A stretch of DNA of 64,000 bases from CAWHOW01 sp963831005 (GCA_963831005.1 CAWHOW010000048.1:1-64000); one strand, 5' to 3'; counted from the stretch's first letter, positions 53,673-63,427 are shown. The notes: generated from the sequence alone by a model not told the origin. Translations and numbers: made by a program.

Positions 53673-54284
53673 ATGAAAAACATTAAAAGAAGTTATTTAA
53701 TCATATTGACTGTATTTATAGCTTTTACATCTACCTGCGCACAAACAAAAAATGCTGTAGATTATTATGGTGATGCGGCCATGAAAAAATTAGGAGGCGA
53801 TTATAAAGGTGCAATTGAAAATTACAAAAAGTTTATTGCTGTTAAAGGCACTGCAAATCATGAGGATTCTGTTTCTGTTGCCGATACTTATGTAATAATG
53901 GCCGAGATAGATGTGGATAATTGTAAAAATTATTCAGAAGCGTTAGATTATTGCAATAAAGCGTTGCAATTTGATAAGGAATACCAAAGCCAGTCAGAAG
54001 ATCTGCTTTTCATCAGAGGAATAGCAAAGTTGTATTTAAAGGATTACGAAGGCGCCATTAATGATTTCGACAGTACGCAAACCATGACCTCAGCGCCTTT
54101 TTATAAAGGAATGGCTGTGTTTTTATCTGGCAATGAAAAGGAAGGATGCCGGTTAATTAAAGAAAGTTTGAACAACCTTTTTGGCGGATGCTGTGACCAA
54201 ATATTAAAAGTGAATAATGCTGATTATATATTTGAAGAGTTCAAATGCTTTCCCCAAATAAAAAGAAAATGTAAATGCGAATAA
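53673..54284 (+). CDS. Secreted tetratricopeptide-repeat protein
   Basis: This 203-aa protein has a signal peptide (MKNIKRSYLIILTVFIAFTSTCAQ) with a Cys near the cleavage site, so it could be a lipoprotein. The mature part holds at least two TPR-like helical pairs: YYGDAAMKKLGGDYKGAIENYKKF and LDYCNKALQFDKEYQSQSEDLLFIRGIAKLYLKDYEGAINDF. The short C-terminal region contains GGCCDQI. TPR domains mediate protein contacts, and the partner is not apparent. A standalone gene with no obvious operon neighbour. Confidence 0.75.
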   Translation: MKNIKRSYLIILTVFIAFTSTCAQTKNAVDYYGDAAMKKLGGDYKGAIENYKKFIAVKGTANHEDSVSVADTYVIMAEIDVDNCKNYSEALDYCNKALQFDKEYQSQSEDLLFIRGIAKLYLKDYEGAINDFDSTQTMTSAPFYKGMAVFLSGNEKEGCRLIKESLNNLFGGCCDQILKVNNADYIFEEFKCFPQIKRKCKCE

Positions 54285-54451
54285 CAATTCAATGTTGGCT
54301 TTGAAAAATTTATAACGAAGTATAATTTTTAGTAATGATACTAAACAGGCAATGCATAATGGTTATTAATCCTATTTTAATCTTATATTAATTGCTAATT
54401 AATTTCCCACCTATGTAAGATTGATAATTTTACAATTTAAAATTAAATAAT

Positions 54452-55045
54452 ATGGCAAAGAATAATGAGAATCCTAAAGTTGATTTTTATTTTAAAAATG
54501 AAATAAAGTGGCATGACGAGATTGCGAAATTAAGAACGATTGTTCTTGAAAGCCAATTAAACGAAGTATTGAAGTGGGGCTGCCCTTGTTATACTTTTCA
54601 GGATAACAACATAGTTTTAATACATGTATTTAAAGAATACTGCGCATTTTTGTTTTTCAAAGGTGCATTGCTAAAAGACCCAAAAAGTATTTTGATTCAG
54701 CAAACAAAAAATGTGCAGTCGGCTCGTCAGGTTCGCTTCACCAATCTTCAGGAAATAGATAAAATGGAAGCTGTATTGAAAGCTTATGTTAAAGAAGCCA
54801 TTGAAGTGGAAAAAGCCGGTTTGAAAGTTGAATTAAAAAAGACATCAGAATATGCTATTCCTGAAGAATTTCAAAATAAATTAAATGTGAACCCTGCTTT
54901 GAAAACTGCCTTTGATGCATTAACACCCGGACGGCAAAGAGGATACATTTATTATTTTTCTCAACCCAAACTATCTAAAACTCGCGAGTCAAGAGTTGAA
55001 AAAAGTGCGAAACAAATTCTCAATGGGAAGGGATTAGATGATTAG
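54452..55045 (+). CDS. YdeI/OmpD-associated-family protein with a DUF1801 domain
   Basis: This 197-aa protein has an N-terminal DUF1801 domain (IAKLRTIVLESQLNEVLKWGCPCYTFQDNNIVLIHVFKEYCAFLFFKGAL) and a C-terminal YdeI-like helical segment (PEEFQNKLNVNPALKTAFDALTPGRQRGYIYYFSQPKLSKTRESRVEKSAKQIL). The fusion is common in Bacteroidota. The family's function is not settled; links to acid or antibiotic stress are reported for some members. No operon context is informative. Confidence 0.85.
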   Translation: MAKNNENPKVDFYFKNEIKWHDEIAKLRTIVLESQLNEVLKWGCPCYTFQDNNIVLIHVFKEYCAFLFFKGALLKDPKSILIQQTKNVQSARQVRFTNLQEIDKMEAVLKAYVKEAIEVEKAGLKVELKKTSEYAIPEEFQNKLNVNPALKTAFDALTPGRQRGYIYYFSQPKLSKTRESRVEKSAKQILNGKGLDD

Positions 55046-55165
55046 TAATTTCCTGCCGGTAATGTAGAGATGACGGAGCAAAAGATATGTTATCATTTGC
55101 GAAAATCAAAACAAAATACCTAATTTTATAGCCTCTAAGATATAAAACTACTTTCACCCTTTTTA

Positions 55166-55748
55166 ATGAGTTCTGATACCCTTCCCAAACATCGTCACTT
55201 TAAAATGCACAAACCTTATGGTTATTTATGCCAGTTTGTATGCGAATTGCAAAAAAAGAAATTGATTGGTGAAGTGTATGAATTTCCCGAAGGTACAATG
55301 GCAATTGGTCGTTTAGACGAGGAAAGCGAAGGGCTACTCTTTCTTACTACCGATGGTATGATGAGTGAGATTGTAAGAAGCAAAAACATAGAAAAGGAAT
55401 ATTATGCACAGGTAGATGGAATGATTACTGATGAGGCACTTGAAAAACTTCGGACTGGAGTTGAAATAGGTATTCGAAATGTGAAATATCTCACTAATCC
55501 CTGCAAAGCTTTTCACCTGGAAGCAGCACCCGACTTTCCACCACGCATTCGTAAAATTCGCGACGATCGCCACGGACAAACTTGTTGGATCTCAATTACA
55601 CTCACGGAAGGGAAAGAGCGACAGGTTCGTAAAATGACTGGCAGCAGTTGGTTTCCCAACTCTGCGGCTAATTCGCGTTCGAATTGGTGATATTTACCTT
55701 GGTAAACTTGAGGCTTGTAAAGTAATAGAGGTTGAGAGTTTTTTTTAA
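55166..55748 (+). pseudogene. RluE-like pseudouridine synthase with a late +1 frameshift
   Basis: The frame from 55166 encodes an RsuA/RluE-type pseudouridine synthase. The catalytic Asp lies in GRLDEESEGLLFLT, preceded by FKMHKPYGYLCQF. At about 55640 the sequence reads ACTGGCAGCAG; removing one G restores MTAAVGFPTLRLIRVRIGDIY and a natural end at 55748 (VESFF). The conserved C-terminal block is therefore out of frame, and the literal product ends at 55690 with an unrelated tail. The catalytic site is still intact. Either the gene is newly inactivated or one base is a sequencing error. In the first case the organism would lose modification of one 23S rRNA uridine. Confidence 0.78.
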
Positions 55749-55870
55749 GAATAGCACTAAAAACACAAAAGAATTCCTACTGACGGATATATTTCTTATT
55801 TTCGTGTCTTTATAAATAGGATAACAAAAGAATATAATAACTAACGTGGCGACAAAACGCAATCACATAA

Positions 55871-56314
55871 ATGAAAACAGCAACTATAACTACAGCAAAG
55901 GGAGTCATGAAAGTAGAGTTTTACGAGAAAGATGCTCCCGGCACAGTAAAGAATTTTACAGACCTGGCAAAGAAGGGTTTCTATAATGGACTTACCTTTC
56001 ATAGGGTAATACCAGATTTCGTGATACAAGGAGGCTGCCCTGATGGTAACGGTATGGGTGGTCCTGGATATACCATTAAATGTGAACTGACAGGCAACAA
56101 TCAGTACCATGATCGCGGTGTTTTATCCATGGCTCATGCAGGGAAAGATACCGGTGGTTCACAGTTCTTCATTTGCCATAGTCGCACCAACACTTCACAT
56201 CTTGACCGCAAACATACCTGTTTTGGAAAAGTAGTGGAAGGTCTTGATGTGATTGATTTGATTAGACAAGGCGATAAGATAGAGAAAATAGAAGTAACCG
56301 AAACTAAGGACTAA
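55871..56314 (+). CDS. Peptidyl-prolyl cis-trans isomerase, cyclophilin type
   Basis: This 147-aa single-domain cyclophilin has no signal peptide and so is cytoplasmic, like PpiB. Active-site blocks are FHRVIPDFVIQGGCPDGNGMGGPGY, MAHAGKDTGGSQFFICH and HLDRKHTCFGKVVEG. The tryptophan that binds cyclosporin in eukaryotic enzymes is replaced by His-Leu-Asp sequence, as is usual in bacteria. It speeds proline isomerisation during protein folding. Stand-alone gene. Confidence 0.94.
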   Translation: MKTATITTAKGVMKVEFYEKDAPGTVKNFTDLAKKGFYNGLTFHRVIPDFVIQGGCPDGNGMGGPGYTIKCELTGNNQYHDRGVLSMAHAGKDTGGSQFFICHSRTNTSHLDRKHTCFGKVVEGLDVIDLIRQGDKIEKIEVTETKD

Positions 56315-56438
56315 ACCGCTTATTAGCGTTCGCTATAAGGAAACAAATTACCCAACTGCAGATATGTGAGCGGAATTTAGTTATATTGATTCATCCCTGT
56401 CTGCCGAACAAACAGGGATGAGTCAAAATATTAATAGT

Positions 56439-57629
56439 CTATTGCTTCACAAACTTCTCAACATCTATTCCTTTTTCAGATATAGCTTTTATGATATATA
56501 TTCCATTTGGAAATGATGAAACTCCAATGGTCGTTTTATTACTAACAGCCGAAAATGTTTTTACCATTTGACCCTGCAAATTAGTGATTTCTATCAAGGC
56601 ATTCTGGGGACTTTCAACAGTTATGTAGTTTACAGCAGGATTTGGATATACAGCCATAATGCAGCCTTTATTCACTTCATTAATACCCGATCCGTCATCT
56701 GTTATCCAGTCTTTATAAACTCCTCCATCAACCCCTGCAAAAATAGTGTCTCCTACAATAATTAAGGCCTGAACAAGAGTATTAGAGCCTAAGCCATTAT
56801 TAACCGGCCTCCACAAATGCCCGTTGTTTTCTGATAATATCACTCCCTGATAGGTAGTACCGGCAAACAAATATTTCCCTTTTACAGCCATTGCATTTGC
56901 ATTTATACCAAGGTCAGTAATACCAGTATCTTCCCGTGACCAGGTGTTTCCTAAGTCAGGTGAAAAGAATACTCCACTGCCATAAGTACCGACATAAACT
57001 GAATCGCCTTCAATAGCGAATGCATCAACTTCAGTAGTGTCACCTGCCATGGTAGTGTCTGAAAAATTATTATTTTTCGCAGTCCAGTGTAGTCCTTGAT
57101 CTGAAGAATAAAATACTCCACTTCCTTGAGTTCCCGCCCATAGATTACTGCCACTGACACCAAACGAAGTAATATAGGTGTAAAAAGGCAGGTCGTTATG
57201 GATATCACTCCATGTATGTCCATAGTTTGATGACAAATAAGTGTCGCAAAAAGTTGCCCCAAGAACATTGTCTCCAATTACAGCTAACTGATCAATATCA
57301 TCACAAGCCAAACTTGTACCAGAAGTCCATGTGGTTCCGTTGTTTGCTGAAATGTACAAACCGCTACCCCAGGTTCCTGCAAATATATTGTTTCCGATAA
57401 TAGCTATTGTAGTTACAGTAGCGGAATCTACCAATCCCAAAGAAGTCCACGTCCTTCCGTTGTTTGGAGATAAATACATACCACGGTTGGTGCCGGCAAA
57501 AATAGTATCTTCCCCTTTTGAAGCCAGCGAAAACACATCAGTGCTGTCGAGGCCCGTGTATTGCCATTGTGCTTTTGAGCTTAAGCTGAAAATGGCAAAC
57601 AAAACAGTAATAGTAAATAATTTTTTCAT
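56439..57629 (-). CDS. Secreted sortilin/BNR-type beta-propeller with a T9SS sorting tail
   Basis: This 396-aa protein has a signal peptide (MKKLFTITVLFAIFSLSSKAQ). Six to seven repeats of about 45 residues follow, each with an IFAGT or VYVGT strand and an S.NNG.TW BNR/Asp-box-like motif (SPNNGRTW, SANNGTTW, SSDQGLHW, SPDLGNTW). They predict a beta-propeller. The final 80 residues match a type A type IX sorting domain (MAVYPNPAVNYITVES; GIYIIKAISEKG; VEKFVKQ). It is secreted and probably anchored to the cell surface or released. Ligand or substrate unknown. This gene confirms that the lineage uses T9SS. Confidence 0.88.
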   Translation of the reverse strand: MKKLFTITVLFAIFSLSSKAQWQYTGLDSTDVFSLASKGEDTIFAGTNRGMYLSPNNGRTWTSLGLVDSATVTTIAIIGNNIFAGTWGSGLYISANNGTTWTSGTSLACDDIDQLAVIGDNVLGATFCDTYLSSNYGHTWSDIHNDLPFYTYITSFGVSGSNLWAGTQGSGVFYSSDQGLHWTAKNNNFSDTTMAGDTTEVDAFAIEGDSVYVGTYGSGVFFSPDLGNTWSREDTGITDLGINANAMAVKGKYLFAGTTYQGVILSENNGHLWRPVNNGLGSNTLVQALIIVGDTIFAGVDGGVYKDWITDDGSGINEVNKGCIMAVYPNPAVNYITVESPQNALIEITNLQGQMVKTFSAVSNKTTIGVSSFPNGIYIIKAISEKGIDVEKFVKQ

Positions 57630-58056
57630 TTTTTATTAATTTAATATATATTGCCTACTCTGTTTAAGCTTTTCGGCATCCGCTTTCAAAATTTATTTAA
57701 TTTTTAAATGCAATTATACTTAAAATCCAAGATAAAACACAAAAAACGTAAAACGAATGAATGGAATTATTGAAATATACTAATTGTGTTCTTTTAATAT
57801 TTTTTGTTTTGTAGAATAATTTTTTGATCTTAATTGATTTTTATAAATTTTCTAAATCTTACATACAACGACAAAATTATATCTTTTTAAGTTCTTGAAC
57901 AAATAGAGAAACACCTGAAAGCAATAGGTGAATCACTTGTTTTTTATACTTACATATCCAGCAAGATTGTAAGGATAACAGAATCAACCTTATGTGTGCT
58001 TCTTTGGTTTATCTCGAAGTAAAACTGGACTACACCTTAGTGCCTATAAGCGCGTC
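57630..58056. other. Intergenic region, no gene seen
   Basis: An AT-rich stretch of about 430 bp between the minus-strand propeller gene and the plus-strand S4 gene. The propeller gene's promoter should lie here, but no clear box could be chosen among the many T-rich stretches. Confidence 0.5.
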
Positions 58057-58086
58057 ATTGCAAATGTCTTAAATTACCTATCTTTG
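58057..58086 (+). promoter_or_regulatory. Bacteroidota-type promoter for the S4-domain gene
   Basis: ATTG at 58057-58060, an 18-bp spacer and TATCTTTG at 58079-58086 approximate the TTTG/TAnnTTTG promoter. The -7 box ends 31 bp before the ATG at 58118. This is the best promoter match seen in the window. Confidence 0.5.
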
Positions 58087-58117
58087 CCTGCAATCAACTT
58101 AATTTTAATAAGCTCTC

Positions 58118-58327
58118 ATGATTGAATTCGAATTGCAGGGACATGAATTTATTCTGTTAAATAAACTGCTGAAAATATTGAACCTTGTTCAGTCAGGGGG
58201 AGAAGCTAATCAAAGAATAGCAGAAGGTGAGGTGATGGTGAATAATGCAGTTGAAAAACAAAAAAGAAAAAAACTAAGAGTTGGTGATAAGGTTGTTTTC
58301 CTTGAAAAGACTGTTCTGGTAAGATAA
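58118..58327 (+). CDS. S4-domain RNA-binding protein (YbcJ-like)
   Basis: This 69-aa protein is one S4 RNA-binding domain: FILLNKLLKILNLVQSGGEANQRIAEGEVMVNNAVEKQKRKKLRVGDKVVF contains the SGGEA...I.EG.V.VNG-like core. Family members (YbcJ, YaaA) bind structured RNA, probably rRNA. It precedes the DEAD-box helicase gene by 147 bp, also an RNA-related function, but a separate promoter-like box lies between them. Confidence 0.92.
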   Translation: MIEFELQGHEFILLNKLLKILNLVQSGGEANQRIAEGEVMVNNAVEKQKRKKLRVGDKVVFLEKTVLVR

Positions 58328-58444
58328 TAAAAAGATATTGATAGCACAAAAACAATTTAACCATTCAACTAATAAATTGTTCAACTATTCTCCCGTTAAA
58401 CAATTTATCTTTCTGGTTTCTCTCTATTTATAAGCTAATCACAT

Positions 58445-58452
58445 TAACTTTG
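58445..58452 (+). promoter_or_regulatory. Candidate -7 box for the helicase gene
   Basis: TAACTTTG matches TAnnTTTG and lies 22 bp before the ATG at 58475. The upstream -33 position reads TTTC rather than TTTG. Confidence 0.35.
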
Positions 58453-58474
58453 CAATTCAATTATAAATGTCATA

Positions 58475-59812
58475 ATGATCTTTGAAGATTTAAATATAAA
58501 CAAACCTTTACTTCAGGCGCTTGAAGATTTAGAATATACAAACCCTACGCCTATACAGGAGCAGGTTCATCCTCTCATTATGTCAGGCAGAGATGTTTTA
58601 GGTATTGCCCAGACAGGAACAGGTAAGACCATAGCCTATATACTTCCCATTTTACAGCAATTAAAATTCTCCGATCAGAAGCATCCACGTGTACTAGTAG
58701 TTGTACCAACGCGTGAATTGGTGTTACAGGTAGTTGCTGAAATAGGAAAACTTACTACTTATATGAACGTCCGTGTTGGAGGAGTTTATGGTGGTACTAA
58801 TATAAATACTCAAAAACAACTTGTTTATAATGGATTGGATATACTTGTCGCCACTCCCGGTCGTTTGATCGACCTTGCTTTGTGTGGCGCTTTGCGGTTA
58901 AAATTAATTCAGAAATTTGTAATTGATGAAGCAGAGGAAATGCTGAATCTTGGCTTTCGAACCCAACTTCAGAATATCCTTGAATTAATACCTGCTAAAA
59001 GACAGAACCTCTTGTTTTCGGCCACTATGGTGCCGGATATTGAAAATATTATTTCTGACTTTTTTAATGCACCGCAAAAAGTTGAAATTGCAGCTCATGG
59101 TACACCGTTGGAACAAATTGAACAGATTGCTTATCATGTCCCGAATTATTTTACTAAAGCAAATCTGCTAGAATACTTACTGTCAACAAATGAAGAATTG
59201 AATAAAGTTCTTGTTTTTTGCGAATCCAGGAAACTGGTTGATCGCCTATTCGACCAGATAAAAGAAAAATTCCCTGACCAGCTTGCTGTGATACATTCCA
59301 ATAAATCACAGAATTTAAGGATCAGTGCTTTGAATAATTTCAAGGATGGAACTTGCCGGGTTCTTATAGCCACTGATATTGCAGCGAGAGGACTTGATAT
59401 TTCGGATGTTTCACATGTTATAAATTTCGATACTCCTAAAATTCCGGGAGATTATATTCATCGAATTGGCAGAACAGGAAGAGCCGATAAGCCTGGAATT
59501 GCCTTTTCATTTATTAATGAAGCTGAGCGGGTTTTCCAAAATGAGATTGAAGATTTAATGAAGAGACCAATACCTTTGGAGCCTCTACCTGATGATGTAG
59601 TTATATCAAAAATATTTACTAATGAAGAATTGCCGGCAACAGCGAATAAAAATTATTTAAAAAATTCTAAACTAAAAACTACAGGTGGAGCATTTCATGA
59701 GAAGCTAGAGAAAAATGTAAAAGTAAATCTTGGTGGATCTTATAAACGAAACTTAAGGCTTAAATACAAGAAGCCAAAAACTGTCAGCGATAGAAAAAGG
59801 AAAAAGAAATAA
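58475..59812 (+). CDS. DEAD-box RNA helicase (motif II reads DEAE)
   Basis: This 445-aa ATP-dependent RNA helicase has the Q motif (NPTPIQEQ), motif I AQTGTGKT at 45-52, PTREL, TPGR, motif II DEAE at 151-154 in place of DEAD, SAT in LLFSATM, and the C-terminal blocks VATDIAARGLD and HRIGRTGR. The C-terminus is basic (NLRLKYKKPKTVSDRKRKKK), typical of RhlE/CsdA-type proteins that act on structured RNA. Its role is probably ribosome assembly or mRNA decay. The Asp-to-Glu change in motif II is conservative and seen in some active members. Confidence 0.92.
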   Translation: MIFEDLNINKPLLQALEDLEYTNPTPIQEQVHPLIMSGRDVLGIAQTGTGKTIAYILPILQQLKFSDQKHPRVLVVVPTRELVLQVVAEIGKLTTYMNVRVGGVYGGTNINTQKQLVYNGLDILVATPGRLIDLALCGALRLKLIQKFVIDEAEEMLNLGFRTQLQNILELIPAKRQNLLFSATMVPDIENIISDFFNAPQKVEIAAHGTPLEQIEQIAYHVPNYFTKANLLEYLLSTNEELNKVLVFCESRKLVDRLFDQIKEKFPDQLAVIHSNKSQNLRISALNNFKDGTCRVLIATDIAARGLDISDVSHVINFDTPKIPGDYIHRIGRTGRADKPGIAFSFINEAERVFQNEIEDLMKRPIPLEPLPDDVVISKIFTNEELPATANKNYLKNSKLKTTGGAFHEKLEKNVKVNLGGSYKRNLRLKYKKPKTVSDRKRKKK

Positions 59813-59880
59813 AGAGAAGTTGTCGGTTGAAAATATAATGTATCCATAGTAATCAGTCAAATTATATAAAAACAAAAGTA

Positions 59881-60096
59881 TTGGACAGTGAAGCATTATC
59901 AAAGCTGGTAAGCATGAAAATGCCTTATGGGAAATACAAAGGTTGGATACTTTGTAATTTACCTGAGCCTTATTTGGTATGGTATCACGCAAAAGGTTTT
60001 CCTGAAGGAAAATTAGGAATGCTGTTGCATACGCTATATGAAATAAAACTGAATGGTTTGGAATACCTTTTGGAACCATTAAAAAGTAAAGTGTAA
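59881..60096 (+). CDS. DUF3820-family protein
   Basis: This 71-aa protein matches DUF3820: MPYGKYKGWILCNLPEPYLVWYHAKGFPEGKLGMLLHTLYEIKLNGLEYLL. A TTG at 59881 and an in-frame ATG at 59914 (MKMPYGKYKG) are both possible starts; the ATG preserves the whole conserved domain. Members are small, widespread and of uncertain function, sometimes tied to virulence regulation. It lies 31 bp before the methyltransferase gene and is probably co-transcribed with it. Confidence 0.88.
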   Translation: MDSEALSKLVSMKMPYGKYKGWILCNLPEPYLVWYHAKGFPEGKLGMLLHTLYEIKLNGLEYLLEPLKSKV

Positions 60097-60127
60097 ATAA
60101 TATTGATCTTATTTTAAAACCTGACAA

Positions 60128-61303
60128 ATGAATAATGGTAATATTTTGAAATTTTTGAAGCGTTTGTCAGATTCAATATCAGATAAAAGTTTTGCGAAAC
60201 TGATTATTAGCAACAAACGAAATAAAGCCACTGATCTAAATTCAGTTACAGTGAGAATAGTGGAAATGAAAAAAGGTATGAGCCTCTCATTTGTTTATCG
60301 CTATCCCACTAAAGATATCACTAAAAATCATCTTCCTGTAGAAAGCATTACAATAATTGAAAAATTATTGAATGAAGAGTTTTTACAGACTGAATTATAT
60401 ACTTCCAAAGGAGATCTTTTTTTGAATATTAGTAAAAACAATATTGCTAAACTTAAAGAAAAAACATCAAGTATTGAGGAACTGCCTGCTATTGGTCATG
60501 ATAAAATAAAGAACAGAATGATCAAAACTGAAAATAATGTTTATTTGAAAGAGCTGGGAATTCTGTCTGTAGATGGGAATGTAAAAAATAATATGCAGGA
60601 TAAGTACAAGCAAATAAATAAATACATTGAGATCATTGACGGAATTGTAAAATCTGTAAAGTTTGATTCATCCTTTACTGTTGTTGATATGGGCGCCGGT
60701 AAGGGATACCTGACGTTTGCTTTGTATGACTATTTATACAATACTTTGAAATTATCACCCAATGTTATTGGTGTTGAACTCAGGAAGCAACTTGTAGATG
60801 ATTGCAATCAGGTTGCTGGAAAATCATCTTTTGCTAATCTGAAATTTATTGAAGGAACAATTGAGAATTCTGAACTACCTTCAATTGACATGCTTATTGC
60901 GTTGCATGCTTGTGATACGGCAACCGACGATGCAATTTGTCGTGGAATAAAGTCAAACTCGAAAGTCATAATTTGTGCTCCATGCTGTCATAAGCAAATT
61001 CGTGGACAGATAAATCCAGATAATGTAATGAAATCAATTACACAATTTGGGATTTTGAAAGAACGGCAGTCCGAAATAGTTACAGATACTATACGCGCAT
61101 TGATCCTTGAAGCTTATGGTTATAAAACAAAAGTCTTTGAATTTATTGCCACTGAACATACTCCTAAAAATGTTTTAATTGTTGGAGTGAAAGCAGGCAA
61201 AATTGAAGTTCCTAAAAAGGAAATTCTGGATCAAATACAAAATATCAAGAAGATATTCGGGATAGAATATCATTTCCTTGAGAAGCTCATGAATAAAGCT
61301 TAA
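60128..61303 (+). CDS. SAM-dependent methyltransferase of the CAPCCHK type
   Basis: In this 391-aa protein the first 170 residues form an uncharacterised basic domain. The class I SAM fold begins at SSFTVVDMGAGKGYLTFALYDYL and includes IALHACDTATDDAI and the distinctive CAPCCHKQIRGQ. The CAPCCHK signature marks a family of uncharacterised methyltransferases, some of which may modify RNA. No rRNA or tRNA target can be read here. The gene ends 4 bp inside the convergent dus gene, so the two stops overlap. Confidence 0.85.
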   Translation: MNNGNILKFLKRLSDSISDKSFAKLIISNKRNKATDLNSVTVRIVEMKKGMSLSFVYRYPTKDITKNHLPVESITIIEKLLNEEFLQTELYTSKGDLFLNISKNNIAKLKEKTSSIEELPAIGHDKIKNRMIKTENNVYLKELGILSVDGNVKNNMQDKYKQINKYIEIIDGIVKSVKFDSSFTVVDMGAGKGYLTFALYDYLYNTLKLSPNVIGVELRKQLVDDCNQVAGKSSFANLKFIEGTIENSELPSIDMLIALHACDTATDDAICRGIKSNSKVIICAPCCHKQIRGQINPDNVMKSITQFGILKERQSEIVTDTIRALILEAYGYKTKVFEFIATEHTPKNVLIVGVKAGKIEVPKKEILDQIQNIKKIFGIEYHFLEKLMNKA

Positions 61304-62253
61304 GCATCCCAATCATTCATTTTCTCTTCAGTTATTATTTTTTGAGTAAGTTGAATAATTTCCTCTACTGAATGAGTATGTGCAATGATGCCGAATACTT
61401 TCTCTGATTCGGAAAATCGTTTACTGAAAAACTTCCACATATCTTTAGATTTATCTAAAACCAGGCTTGATGGGAGGTGTAATTGCATTTCATGATATAG
61501 ATCAAGCATAAAAGTAAGAAATAATTTCTTATTTTCCTCATGTGAAGGTATCTGATTCCCTTTGATAATAGAAGGAAACAAAGGATTGTAGAACACACCT
61601 CGGCCTATCATCCATTTATTTATGCTTGGATATTTCTTTTGAATAACCTTATAATCTTCATAATTAAAAATATCACCATTGTAAATGATTTCATGCTTAA
61701 AAAGTGGAAGGCAATTTTGTAAAACATCATGATGAATCTTACCCTCATACATCTGAGTGCTTATACGAGAATGAATAATAATATTCTCTAAAGAAAATTC
61801 ATTGAACACAGGTATAAGCTGGTATATCTCATCAGTATCGTTTAATCCAAGTCTTAGTTTTATGGATAGACTTTGTGGAATATTTGGAATGATTCTTTCA
61901 AGAAATTCTCTTACCAATTCCGGATAAGGTAATAAACCCGAACCTCTTTTTTTACGTGTTACGTTTTTTACAGGGCAGCCAAGATTCCAGTTTAGTGTTT
62001 GGTAACCCCAGTCATTTAATATCTTTGCCATATAAATGAACTGTTCCGGATTATTGCCTAATATTTGTGGGATTACGGGCATCCCATGATTATTCGCTGG
62101 CAATACATCTTTCGCTGTCCGCGTAATATTACTTTTCCCTTGTGTCAGCGAAATGAAGGGGCTTACAGCAATATCAATACCTGTATAATATCTGCAATAG
62201 ACATTGCGGAAAATAAAATCGCTATAACCTTGTAAGGGTGCTAGTAAAATCAT
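61300..62253 (-). CDS. tRNA-dihydrouridine synthase (Dus family)
   Basis: This 317-aa FMN enzyme reduces specific uridines of tRNA to dihydrouridine. Family blocks are MILLAPLQGYSDFIFRNV at the N-terminus, LNWNLGCPVKNVTRKKRGSGLL with catalytic Cys93, LSIKLRLGLND, NIIIHSRISTQMYEGK, and NGDIFNYEDY...WMIGRGVFYNP. The layout is closest to the DusC-like group. It converges with the methyltransferase gene with a 4-bp overlap and is divergent from hypE. Site specificity is not certain. Confidence 0.92.
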   Translation of the reverse strand: MILLAPLQGYSDFIFRNVYCRYYTGIDIAVSPFISLTQGKSNITRTAKDVLPANNHGMPVIPQILGNNPEQFIYMAKILNDWGYQTLNWNLGCPVKNVTRKKRGSGLLPYPELVREFLERIIPNIPQSLSIKLRLGLNDTDEIYQLIPVFNEFSLENIIIHSRISTQMYEGKIHHDVLQNCLPLFKHEIIYNGDIFNYEDYKVIQKKYPSINKWMIGRGVFYNPLFPSIIKGNQIPSHEENKKLFLTFMLDLYHEMQLHLPSSLVLDKSKDMWKFFSKRFSESEKVFGIIAHTHSVEEIIQLTQKIITEEKMNDWDA

Positions 62254-62410
62254 AAAGTTAAATTATTGCCTGTTTGCAAAAGTAGATATTTATGACGTTT
62301 TAAATATTAATTGCAATTAGAGGTAAATGTACGTCATAAAATGTAATTTTGTAGCAGCAATATCAACTAATAGGTTTCATTGTTATTAATTTAAATTAGA
62401 CAATATATTC

Positions 62411-63427
62411 ATGAAAAATGATACAATACTTCTAAATCATGGTGCCGGTGGGAAAATTACACATGAGCTTATTAGCAACTTATTTATAAAATATTTCCAT
62501 AATGAGATATTGCAGGAGCAAACTGATTCAGCAATACTCAATATCGACAGCAAGTTGATTGCATATACAACGGATTCTTATGTAGTAGACCCGATAATTT
62601 TCCCCGGAGGAAATATAGGTAAACTTGCTATTTGTGGCACTTTGAATGATATTGCAGTATCGGGTGCAAAGCCCTTATATTTAAGTTGCGGGTTTATTAT
62701 AGAAGAAGGATTACTTATATCTGACCTTGAAATCATAGTCAAATCAATGGCTGAGGAAGCTAAGAAAGCGGGAGTGAAAATTGTAACAGGTGATACAAAG
62801 GTAGTGGATAAAGGAAAATGCGATAAGATATTTATCAATACTTCTGGTATAGGCATGCTTCCTGAAAAGAATAAGAATATCAGTTTTGGAAAGGATATCA
62901 AAGTTGGTGATAAGGTTATTATCAATGGGAATATTGGTGATCATGGAACTGCAATTCTTTGTGCACGAAACAGCATTGAATATACAAACAGCGTATTATC
63001 TGATTGCGCTCCGCTTAATGAACTTATTTCAAAAGTGCTTTCTGTATCTGATAATGTTAAATTCATGCGCGATGCCACTCGTGGAGGGCTTGCAACGGTA
63101 ATATGTGAACTGGCTGAGAAACATAATTTCGGAATTGAACTTTTCGAAGATTTACTTCCAGTGCAGGAAAGTGTTAGAGGATTATGCGAGATTTTTGGAT
63201 TCGATCCTCTGTATATGGCTAATGAAGGGAAGGTTGTAATGATAGTGGGAAAAGATGATGCTGAAAAAGTTCTTGATACATTGAAAAAAGATTTAAATGG
63301 AAAGAATGCAGCTATCATAGGTGAGATCACTGAAGCAAATAAAGGAATGGTAGTGATGAAGACTGGAATAGGAGGGAAAAGAATAATTGATATGTTGGCA
63401 GGGGAACAACTTCCTAGAATTTGCTAG
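62411..63427 (+). CDS. hypE: HypE, carbamoyl dehydratase for hydrogenase cyanide synthesis
   Basis: This 338-aa protein has an N-terminal HGAGGKITHELI block, TTDSYVVDPIIFPGGNIGKLAICGTLNDIAVSGAKP for ATP binding, GDTKVVDKG, and DATRGGLATVICELA. It ends in PRIC, whose terminal Cys receives the carbamoyl group from HypF and is dehydrated to thiocyanate before transfer to HypCD. Length is normal. A TAATTTTG box at 62344-62351 lies about 60 bp upstream. It heads the second hyp cluster, hypE-hypA-hypB. Confidence 0.96.
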   Translation: MKNDTILLNHGAGGKITHELISNLFIKYFHNEILQEQTDSAILNIDSKLIAYTTDSYVVDPIIFPGGNIGKLAICGTLNDIAVSGAKPLYLSCGFIIEEGLLISDLEIIVKSMAEEAKKAGVKIVTGDTKVVDKGKCDKIFINTSGIGMLPEKNKNISFGKDIKVGDKVIINGNIGDHGTAILCARNSIEYTNSVLSDCAPLNELISKVLSVSDNVKFMRDATRGGLATVICELAEKHNFGIELFEDLLPVQESVRGLCEIFGFDPLYMANEGKVVMIVGKDDAEKVLDTLKKDLNGKNAAIIGEITEANKGMVVMKTGIGGKRIIDMLAGEQLPRIC

